Shown here piece after piece: positions 1-5,927 of a DNA stretch of 6,335 bases; position 1 is the stretch's first letter; each line of letters starts with the position of its first letter. A program made the position numbers and the translations under genes. Source of the stretch: DASSJM01 sp049587975. Lineage in GTDB: Bacteria; Actinomycetota; UBA4738; HRBIN12. The notes beneath the pieces are model-generated. The model made no database searches, was not told the DNA's origin, and saw nothing but the letters and a program-made list of their open reading frames with translations. The DNA lies in NCBI GenBank assembly GCA_049587975.1, contig JBAVEY010000117.1, forward strand, positions 1 through 6,335, read 5' to 3'.

Positions 1-996
1 TCATGCTCGCCGGGCTCGCGCTGAAGTGGCGGTGGCGGGCCCGCCGGACCGCGGCGGGGAAGTCGACCGACAGGCCGAACCTGATCCTCGGCTCGAACGT
101 GCAGGTCGTGTGGGAGAAGTTCTGCCGCTACTGGGACGTCGAGGCGCGCTTCATCCCGGTGCACGAAGGCCGGTACGTCATCGCACCTGAGGAGGCCGTC
201 GAACGCATCGACGAACGCACGATCGGCGTCGTGGGGATCCTCGGCACGACGTACACGGGCGAGTTCGAGCCGATCGAGGCGATCCACGACGCCGTGGTCA
301 CGAGCAACGCCGAGACCGGCTTCGAGGTGCCGGTGCACGTGGACGCGGCGAGCGGAGGTTTCGTGGCACCGTTCATGCACCCAGACCTGCCGTGGGACTT
401 CCGGCTGCCGATGGTGAGGTCGATCAACGTCTCGGGCCACAAGTACGGGCTGGTGTACCCGGGTGTGGGATTCGTGGTGTGGCGCGCCGTCGAGGACCTG
501 CCCGAGGACCTCGTGTTCCACGTCAACTACCTGGGTGGCGACATGCCGACGTTCACGCTGAACTTCTCGCGGCCCGGCAACCAGATCGTCGGGCAGTACT
601 ACAACTTCCTGCGGCTCGGCCGGGATGGGTACCGCCGCGTGATGGAGAGCCTGCGGGACCTCGCCGTGCATGTGTCGGGTCGGATCGCCGAGATGGGGCC
701 GTTCCGGCTCGTGAGCGACGGATCGCAGACCCCGGTGCTCGCGTTCGCGCTCCAGGCGGGGACGCCCCACACGGTCTTCGACCTCTCGGAACGGTTGCGG
801 ACCGGCGGGTGGCAGGTACCGGCGTACACGATGCCCGCCGACGCGATGGACGTCGCCGTCATGCGCGTCGTCGTTCGCGAAGGCTTCAGCTGGGACCTGG
901 CTGACGCGTTGATCACCGACCTGCGCGAGGCCAACCGACTACCTGCAGGAGAACCCGCCCCGGCGAACGGCGAGGCCGGGGTTCAGCCACACGTGA
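1..996 (+). CDS. gadB: Glutamate decarboxylase, 5'-truncated, with an apparent frameshift near base 933
   Basis: PLP-dependent cytoplasmic enzyme that converts glutamate to GABA and CO2, consuming a proton. Reading begins in phase at base 3. The visible part opens with MLAGLALKWRWR, matching the internal E. coli GadB segment MLGGMAMKWRWR, so roughly 130 N-terminal residues lie outside the window. Visible landmarks, numbered from base 3, are HVDAASGG (112-119) for cofactor binding and SGHK (144-147), whose Lys147 (codon 441-443) is the Schiff-base lysine. NFSRPGNQ and LSERLRTGGWQVPAYT are also family signatures. After LREA (ending at 932) this frame reads on to 1517 through unrelated antisense sequence. 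Shifting to the next frame at 934 gives TDYLQENPPRR and ends in GFSHT with TGA at 994-996, matching the E. coli ending SFKHT. One extra A at 933-934 explains this. It may be a sequencing error or a real mutation. The family assignment is firm; the start is unseen. Confidence 0.9.
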
Positions 997-1009
997 CCGC
1001 GCCTCGCGG
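997..1009. terminator. Short GC hairpin between convergent genes
   Basis: A perfect inverted repeat, CCGCG-CCT-CGCGG, lies immediately after the frameshift-corrected stop of the glutamate decarboxylase. It falls in the 32-base gap before the end of the convergent dehydrogenase gene. It could help end transcription from either side. There is no T-run on either strand and the stem is only five pairs, so terminator function is a weak inference. Confidence 0.2.
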
Positions 1010-1028
1010 GGCCGACCGATCCGGCACC

Positions 1029-1826
1029 TCAGCGATAGCGCTCGGCGAGCTCGACGGTTCGCGCGTACCGGAAGAGGGCTCGCTGGGCGGCGTGGAGCTC
1101 GTCGATCAGCTTCGGATCGTCGAGCCCCGGCACGCAGATCGCCTCGTCGGTCTCGAGCCCGCGGACGCAGGCGGTGACGACCTCGTCGGCGCTCATCCGG
1201 GGCGGGCCCTTCCAGTGCGGTCCGTGGAACTCCGACTCCACCACGCCGGGGCAACAGACCATCGCCCGAACGCCCGTTCCCTCGAGCTCGTGACGGAGCA
1301 GGACGGTGAACGTGACCACGAAGGCCTTGCACGCCGCGTAGACCACCCGGTACGGCAACGGCTCCGGGGGGAGCGACTGGGAGAAGGCCAACAGCGACGC
1401 CATGTTGACGACCGCCCCTCGTCCCGCCGCAACCATCGCGGGCAGCGCCGCACGCGTGAGACGCGCCGTGACGATGTCGTGGATCTCGACCAGCCGGTCG
1501 ATCTCGTCGGCGGGTAGCTCGGCGAACGGCATGTAGCCGCTGAAGCCCGCGTTGTTCACCAGCAGCGCGAGCCTGGGCTCCCCCGCGATCGCCTCCTCGA
1601 CGGCGCGGACACCGTCGGCGTCGGACAGGTCAGCGACGAGCACCCGCGTCGCGATCCCCTCCTCCGCCTCCAGCCGTCCGGCGAGCGCGTCCAGCCGCTC
1701 GGCCCGTCGGGCCACCAGGACGAGATCGTGTCCGGTGGAGGCGAGCCGCTCTGCATAGGCGGCTCCGATCCCCGACGACGCGCCGGTGACGAGCGCGAGG
1801 GGCCGCATCGGTCCCCGGTCCTCCAT
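1029..1826 (-). CDS. Short-chain dehydrogenase/reductase (SDR), NADP-type
   Basis: Probable cytoplasmic oxidoreductase with a single Rossmann fold. The classical SDR landmarks are present: TGASSGIG (residues 14-21) for the dinucleotide, an ARR after the second beta strand (39-41) that suggests NADP(H), NNAG (91-94), and the catalytic Ser144 and Tyr163-x3-Lys167 (YAACK). The length of 265 is usual for the family. The substrate cannot be read from sequence. At the position of the usual catalytic Asn (LVEIH, 112-116) there is His116. The annotated ATG at 1826 has GGGTGG just upstream. A second ATG at 1808 (MRPLALVTG) sits behind GGAGGA with 10 bases between, and leaves the usual few residues before the glycine motif, so a 259-residue product is equally likely. 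It lies 33 bases downstream of the DDAH-family gene in the same direction and is probably cotranscribed. It ends convergently 32 bases from the decarboxylase. Confidence 0.9.
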   Translation of the reverse strand: MEDRGPMRPLALVTGASSGIGAAYAERLASTGHDLVLVARRAERLDALAGRLEAEEGIATRVLVADLSDADGVRAVEEAIAGEPRLALLVNNAGFSGYMPFAELPADEIDRLVEIHDIVTARLTRAALPAMVAAGRGAVVNMASLLAFSQSLPPEPLPYRVVYAACKAFVVTFTVLLRHELEGTGVRAMVCCPGVVESEFHGPHWKGPPRMSADEVVTACVRGLETDEAICVPGLDDPKLIDELHAAQRALFRYARTVELAERYR

Positions 1827-1859
1827 GGGCCCACCCTATCCCTCGATCCCCGCTCGGCG

Positions 1860-2729
1860 TCAGGCCCGAAGCACGGGGCGAGTCAGACACGTGGGCCCGC
1901 CCTCGCCCTTGTGCGAGATGTCCGAGCCCTCGTACACGGTGACGTCGACGCCCGCCCGCTCCATGCGGCGTGCCGTATCCGGGTTGCCGTCCACGGCGAG
2001 GACCACCCGTGGCGCCAGCGCGAGCACGTTGGGACCCATCGAGTCGAACTCGTCGTCGGGGACCTCGACGATCGCGATGTCGCGGTCGGCCAGCAGCTCG
2101 AGCAGCCGGATCGGCATCAGCGGGACGTAGGCGACGACGAGGTCATCATCGATCGGCGACAGCAGCGACAGGAGGTGGAGGCACGCGTCGGGTCCCTTCA
2201 GCCGCGGGAGGTCGAACGCGAGCACCTCGACCCCCGGCAGGGCGTCTCGGAGCGCCCCGATGCCGGCGTCGTTGGTCCTGTAGCTCCGCCCGACGAGCAG
2301 GGTGCGCTCGTCCAGCCACATGGTGTCGCCACCCTCGGCCGTCGCCGGCTCCGACATCTCGAAGGCGACCGGCACCCCGAGCGCCCGGAAGTCCCGCGCG
2401 GCCGCGCTCGACTCGACCCGGCGGGCCTGCTTGCCTGGACGCAGCACGACCGCGCCGAGGTCGGACATGATCGCCGGGTCGCACACGTACACGGCGTCCG
2501 GATCGCTCGCGACATCCGCCGTCGCGAGCAGGACCTCGGCTCCTGCATCCTGCAGGATCTCGCAGAGCGCTTCGTGCTGCTCTGAGGCGATCGCGGGATC
2601 GGGCTCGGCGATCCATCCGTACTCGCGCCATCGCCGCATCGCGACCGGGTCCGGCGAACGCACGAGCACACGCCGGAGCGGGGCGACGAGCGTCTGACCG
2701 CCGAAGGTCCGTTCTTCCTTGGTCGACAC
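1860..2729 (-). CDS. Amidinotransferase/DDAH-family hydrolase (probable dimethylarginine dimethylaminohydrolase)
   Basis: A 289-residue member of the guanidino-group modifying superfamily (pentein fold). DDAH members hydrolyse N-omega-methylated arginines to citrulline and a methylamine; relatives act on arginine or other guanidines. The whole catalytic set is visible: EGGD (132-135), a catalytic His in CLHL (His185), and the nucleophile Cys281 in GEGGPTCLTRPV near the C-terminus. FDSMGPNVLALAP (228-240) is another family block. The short N-terminal run to LRRVLVRSP (18-26) is the usual beginning of the fold, which supports the GTG start at 2729. A weak GGTAGG lies upstream. It starts 39 bases after the RodZ-like gene ends and is followed 33 bases later by the dehydrogenase, so a shared transcript is likely. 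No arginine catabolic genes are adjacent. The family is confident; substrate choice between methylarginine and another guanidine is inference. Confidence 0.85.
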   Translation of the reverse strand: MSTKEERTFGGQTLVAPLRRVLVRSPDPVAMRRWREYGWIAEPDPAIASEQHEALCEILQDAGAEVLLATADVASDPDAVYVCDPAIMSDLGAVVLRPGKQARRVESSAAARDFRALGVPVAFEMSEPATAEGGDTMWLDERTLLVGRSYRTNDAGIGALRDALPGVEVLAFDLPRLKGPDACLHLLSLLSPIDDDLVVAYVPLMPIRLLELLADRDIAIVEVPDDEFDSMGPNVLALAPRVVLAVDGNPDTARRMERAGVDVTVYEGSDISHKGEGGPTCLTRPVLRA

Positions 2730-2768
2730 GTGTACTCGCCTACCGGTCGAGGTGATCGGGCGAACAGG

Positions 2769-3815
2769 TTAGACGGAGGTCGTGACGACCTCGCCGTCCC
2801 TGAAGCGGAGCCGGAGCGTGACGACCTCGCCCGGGCCGCCGGTCCGGACGCGCTCGTCGTTCACCTCGAGGTCGACCGCGCCGGCGCTGCCCATCGTGAG
2901 CTCGAGGACGCGGTCGGCTCGGAACACGACCCGGTCGCCGGGTTCGAGCGTCCGGCCTGGCTCGACCGTCGACCCGTCGGCGACGGCCACCACCCAGCAT
3001 CGGTCGCTGAGCCGCAGGACCGCGTGGACCCCGTCGAACCGGGGCGGCGGTGGCCGCGTCTCCGTAGTGGCACCGACCGAGACGTCCGGCGCCGAAGCGA
3101 TCGGGAGCGACGGGCCCGGTCCAGGGTCGCGCCCGCCCTCCAGCCTCGCGACCGCCATCGCCAGCAGCGCGAGGATCGAGACGAACACGAACGCGCCGGC
3201 GACGACCCGTCGGCGCGGACGGGGATCCGGGAGCGGCTGGAGGATCGGGTCCTGCTGCGTGGGATGGTCCTCGTCGAACCGGCGAACCATCCCGTCCGAC
3301 TCGAGCCCCAGGAACTCCGCGTACGAACGCAGGAACGAGCGCGCGTACACCGGTGCGGGGAACTCCTCGAGCGGCGCGTTGGCCTCGAGCGCCAGCAGGT
3401 ACCGGTCCCAGATCCGCGTCGCCTTGGCGGCGTCGGCCACGGTGAGCCCTCGCGCCTCCCTAGCCTGCCGCAGCGCCGCGGCGACGCGACCGGAGGTCAC
3501 CCCGTTCGAGCCCGGGACCCGCGGGACCTCGACGAGCTCGATCAGCTCACCGGGGACCGCCGTCGGGTCGGGTTCGGGATCGGCGGCCGCGAGGGCGGCC
3601 TCGGCCGGCGATCGTTCGTGGGGCCACCGCAGGCCGCATGACCGGCACAGCCACTCGTCGAAGGCGCCGCTGCCGCCACCCGGAGCCGTCCCGCTCCGCA
3701 GCTGGAGCACGTACTCGGAGGGGCCGCCGGGCATCGCGGGGATGACCAGCGCCGACCCGCAGCGCGGGCATTCGACGCTCGGGGCGGCGCGCTCGAGCCG
3801 GTGAGAGATCACCAC
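2769..3815 (-). CDS. RodZ-like membrane HTH protein with N-terminal zinc ribbon
   Basis: A 348-residue bitopic membrane protein. In order: a four-cysteine zinc ribbon (CPRCG at 16-20, CRSCG at 57-61); an acidic/proline linker; a RodZ-type Cro/CI-like helix-turn-helix (about 110-182, with LRQAREARGLTVADAA and the family signature YARSFLRSYAEFLGL); an arginine patch (199-203); one transmembrane helix (about 204-223); a Pro/Gly-rich outer linker; and a C-terminal DUF4115-like beta domain (about 262-345). RodZ links the MreB cytoskeleton to cell-wall synthesis in rod-shaped bacteria; here that role is inferred from architecture only. The zinc ribbon is not part of typical RodZ. The start is GTG 3815, with AGGGAG six bases upstream; the next codon is also GTG. 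It is the first gene of a probable three-gene transcript with the DDAH-family and SDR genes. A membrane-bound transcription factor is an alternative reading. Confidence 0.82.
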   Translation of the reverse strand: MVISHRLERAAPSVECPRCGSALVIPAMPGGPSEYVLQLRSGTAPGGGSGAFDEWLCRSCGLRWPHERSPAEAALAAADPEPDPTAVPGELIELVEVPRVPGSNGVTSGRVAAALRQAREARGLTVADAAKATRIWDRYLLALEANAPLEEFPAPVYARSFLRSYAEFLGLESDGMVRRFDEDHPTQQDPILQPLPDPRPRRRVVAGAFVFVSILALLAMAVARLEGGRDPGPGPSLPIASAPDVSVGATTETRPPPPRFDGVHAVLRLSDRCWVVAVADGSTVEPGRTLEPGDRVVFRADRVLELTMGSAGAVDLEVNDERVRTGGPGEVVTLRLRFRDGEVVTTSV

Positions 3816-3821
3816 GCCCGA

Positions 3822-3827
3822 CTCCCT
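3822..3827 (-). promoter_or_regulatory. Ribosome binding site of the RodZ-like gene
   Basis: AGGGAG on the minus strand lies six bases before the GTG at 3815. The only ATG just upstream (3834) runs into TAG within two codons, so this site fixes the GTG start. Confidence 0.6.
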
Positions 3828-3842
3828 ACAGCATGGGCACTA

Positions 3843-3857
3843 GACCGCCGAGCGGTC
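3843..3857. repeat. Perfect inverted repeat in the divergent intergenic region
   Basis: GACCGC-CGA-GCGGTC forms a perfect six-base-pair arm around three bases. It lies 27 bases upstream of the RodZ-like GTG, in the 244-base divergent gap before the DUF2461 gene. It may be an operator or a hairpin in the 5' leader of the minus-strand transcript. A TATCGT that fits a TANNNT -10 element lies just upstream on the minus strand (3870-3865), but no convincing -35 was seen. The rest of the gap shows no clear plus-strand promoter. Confidence 0.3.
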
Positions 3858-4045
3858 GAGCGGGAACGATAGGGTGCGCGAGCGGAACCGAGCTCTTGCC
3901 TTCGCATCCGATACCCCGGCCATGGGGGACGTCCGAACTCCGACCTTAGGCCCGTGCTGCGCTCGAAGTCAACGGAGGGCGCGGGACTTCCGCCATGTCC
4001 TCGGCTCGAGGGACACTGAGAGGCTGCATCGACGCTCGGACGACC

Positions 4046-4053
4046 GGAGGGAG
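4046..4053 (+). promoter_or_regulatory. Ribosome binding site of the DUF2461 gene
   Basis: GGAGGGAG lies six bases before the GTG at 4060 (nine bases counted from its GGAGG core). It decides the start against a longer in-frame reading from GTG 3874, whose extra 62 residues resemble no family sequence and have no good site. Confidence 0.7.
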
Positions 4054-4059
4054 ACTCGA

Positions 4060-4719
4060 GTGAGGTACTTCGACGAGGAGACGCTCCGGTTCCTGCGCGA
4101 CCTGAAGCGCCACAACGATCGGACGTGGTTCAACGAGCACAAGGAGCGGTACGAGGAGTCCCTCAAGGAGCCCTTCCTCGAGTTCATCGCTGACGCGGGC
4201 CCCGAGCTGCGGGCGATCAGCCCTCGCCTCGTCGCCGACCCACGCCCCTCGGGCGGGTCGCTTTTCCGGATCCACCGGGACGTGCGCTTCTCGAAGGACA
4301 AGAGCCCGTACAAGACGCACGCAGGCGCGCACTTCCCGCTCGGTGGCAAGGGCGTCCACGGCCCCGGCTACTACCTACACATCGAGCCCGGCGAGTGCTT
4401 CGTCGCCGGCGGGATGTGGATGCCGGAGACGGAGGTCCTCCAGCGGATCCGGCAGCGGATCGCCGACGAGCCGTCCGAGTGGTCCGAGGCCCGCGGCGAG
4501 CTCGACCGCTCCGAGGAGACGTTGAAGCGCCCGCCCCGCGGGTTCGATCCGGACCACGCGATGATCGAGGACATCAAGCGCAAGAGCTTCACGTCGTCGG
4601 TCCGTCTCACGGACAAGCAAGTCACCTCCACGACGTTCATGGCGACGTTCGTCAAGGACTGCGAGCGGATCTCGCCGCTGATGAAGTTCCTCGCGTCGGC
4701 CGCCGGCGTCCCCTGGTAG
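4060..4719 (+). CDS. DUF2461 family protein (TIGR02453-like)
   Basis: A 219-residue soluble protein, the normal size for DUF2461, a widespread family without a settled biochemical role. Family blocks are clear: MRYFDEETLRFLRDLKRHND at the start, then RTWFNEHKERYEE (21-33), the charged core RIHRDVRFSKDKSPYKTHAG (70-89), a GPGYYLHIEPGE block, and a C-terminal SPLMKFL. No signal peptide or membrane segment is visible. The GTG at 4060 is chosen because it follows GGAGGGAG and places the conserved FDEETLRFL block at the N-terminus. An in-frame extension back to 3874 is rejected. The gene diverges from the RodZ-like transcript and converges on the sigma-linked membrane protein, so it is probably transcribed alone. 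The family is firm; no function is assigned. Confidence 0.9.
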   Translation: MRYFDEETLRFLRDLKRHNDRTWFNEHKERYEESLKEPFLEFIADAGPELRAISPRLVADPRPSGGSLFRIHRDVRFSKDKSPYKTHAGAHFPLGGKGVHGPGYYLHIEPGECFVAGGMWMPETEVLQRIRQRIADEPSEWSEARGELDRSEETLKRPPRGFDPDHAMIEDIKRKSFTSSVRLTDKQVTSTTFMATFVKDCERISPLMKFLASAAGVPW

Positions 4720-4785
4720 CGGGTCGGGCCGTTCGGCTCCGTTGGATCGGGGACGCCGCCGAGGCTAGAAGCCCCGAGACGAATA

Positions 4786-4803
4786 GGCCGAGTCCAGTCG
4801 GCC
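4786..4803. repeat. Hairpin in the convergent gap after DUF2461
   Basis: GGCCGA-GTCCAG-TCGGCC is a perfect six-pair stem with a six-base loop, 67 bases after the DUF2461 stop. It could be part of a terminator for that gene, but no T-run follows. The rest of the 209-base gap (4720-4928) contains only a 12-base GC palindrome at 4878-4889 and no credible gene. Confidence 0.25.
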
Positions 4804-4928
4804 GAGGGGCGGCCCATACTTCATCCCATTGAGGCTGGGCGAAGCTTCATTGCGGGACTGAGCTAGGACCGCTGGCTCGCCGCGCGGCGCGGGCTTCCGA
4901 TGCGCGGCGGCGGGGTCGACTGCTCGGG

Positions 4929-5927
4929 CTAGCGGCAACGGCCGCTGAGCCTTCGGCGACCGATCCGCCAGCCCTCAACGTGCCGGAGGCGTTCAGCCGC
5001 TCCGCGGGTCCGTGCCCGAGCACAGCAAGGCCGCGCTCTCATCACGCACCGGGCCCAGTTACCGGGGCCGAACTCGGTTCCGTCAGGAAGGAGAGGCTCG
5101 AACTCGACCTCGACGCCGCTCGCCTCCTCGGCATAGAGTCCACCGCCCTTGAACTCCGTATCTGTGAGGATCTCGGCGAGCGCGCGAGCCTCCACGATCG
5201 CCAGTTCGAAGCATTCGGGCCGACCGAAGATGAGGCTGAAATCATGCTGAGAGATCCGCTCCCCTCCGCGAAGGAGGTCGGCAGCCGGCGAGGGGAGCAG
5301 GTCGAGCGACTCGGCACAGACCCCGTACCTGGAGGGGACATAGGGCCGAAGCGTGGGGTCCTCCCACGCGCTCACCGGCAGCTGCTCCCCGGGATTCTCG
5401 TGCTGACCGCCGAGCTCGACGGCGCCGGAGCGCAAAAGCTCGACCCCTTCGGGCGTGAGGCGTTGCTCGATCCATGCGGAAACCCCACCACAACAATTCC
5501 CTTGGTCGGGGATGGTGTCCCTTCTCCAGATCAGCCGTCCGTCAGCAAAGAGAAGGACGACGTAGTACGGATGGATCCCCCCATCGCTCATGACGAGCTT
5601 GCCTCGCGCCGGTTCGCTCGGCGGGGCATCGGGGTCGAAGCCCACGGAGGATGGATCGCCGGTGTTGCCGATGATCGGTTCCGATCCCGTCGGTCCGGTC
5701 TCCGCCTGTCCGGTCGTGCCAGCTCCGGGAACCGACGTCGGGCTGCCGTCCAGCGACGTGACGTCCCTCACGATCCAGACCGCCGCGACGAAGACCGCGA
5801 TCCCGACCACTCCCGCCGTGATGCGCTGGTTCCGGCGCTTGTGGTCGCGGCGGCGACGAAGGCGTTCGAAGGCATCGGGTGGGGGGTCGAACCGGTGTGA
5901 CGTGGCGACGAAGCGTTCATCGATCAC
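4929..5927 (-). CDS. Single-pass membrane protein coupled to an ECF sigma factor, probable anti-sigma/regulator
   Basis: A 332-residue protein with a short basic cytoplasmic N-terminus (1-35, including FERLRRRRDHKRRNQRI), one transmembrane helix (about 36-53), a Gly/Pro/Thr-rich linker (about 57-107) and a large outer domain. The outer domain contains YYVVLLFADGRLIW (121-134), NCCGG (144-148), EQRLTPEGVELLRSG (154-168), and isolated cysteines at 204 and 239. Its GTG start overlaps the sigma factor stop in a GTGA, so the two are translationally coupled, which supports an anti-sigma or signal-sensing role. The HxxxCxxC zinc anti-sigma motif is absent and I do not recognise the outer domain as a named family. 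After GNW (289-291) the reading becomes Arg/Cys-rich with poorer third-position GC. Another frame from about 5055 runs to TGA at 4993-4995, so the printed C-terminus and stop may result from an indel. Regulatory role is inference. Confidence 0.65.
   Translation of the reverse strand: MIDERFVATSHRFDPPPDAFERLRRRRDHKRRNQRITAGVVGIAVFVAAVWIVRDVTSLDGSPTSVPGAGTTGQAETGPTGSEPIIGNTGDPSSVGFDPDAPPSEPARGKLVMSDGGIHPYYVVLLFADGRLIWRRDTIPDQGNCCGGVSAWIEQRLTPEGVELLRSGAVELGGQHENPGEQLPVSAWEDPTLRPYVPSRYGVCAESLDLLPSPAADLLRGGERISQHDFSLIFGRPECFELAIVEARALAEILTDTEFKGGGLYAEEASGVEVEFEPLLPDGTEFGPGNWARCVMRARPCCARARTRGAAERLRHVEGWRIGRRRLSGRCR

Noticed and set aside
997..1517. In-frame continuation of the glutamate decarboxylase reading to 1517
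   Set aside because: It is antisense to a well-supported dehydrogenase, resembles no GAD tail, and a one-base shift gives the expected GAD ending at 996.
1728..2585. Long plus-strand open frame opposite the DDAH-family gene
   Set aside because: Low-complexity Arg/Gly/Ala/Asp composition typical of a shadow frame in high-GC DNA; the minus strand carries the full catalytic motifs.
2730..3804. Two long plus-strand open frames opposite the RodZ-like gene
   Set aside because: Arg/Ser/Pro-rich shadow translations without recognisable domains; the opposite strand shows zinc ribbon, HTH, membrane helix and DUF4115-like domain in order.
3874..4059. N-terminal extension of the DUF2461 protein from GTG 3874
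   Set aside because: The extra residues match no family block, and a strong ribosome site precedes the GTG at 4060.
4536..4550. GGGTTCGATCC, resembling a tRNA T-arm
   Set aside because: It lies inside the DUF2461 coding frame, with no acceptor stem or anticodon arm around it. Similar GGNTCGAACC strings near 5886 and 5974 are also coding.
4371..4832. Open frames overlapping the end of the DUF2461 gene on both strands
   Set aside because: Arg-rich or motif-free shadows of the real gene; no ribosome site or domain support.
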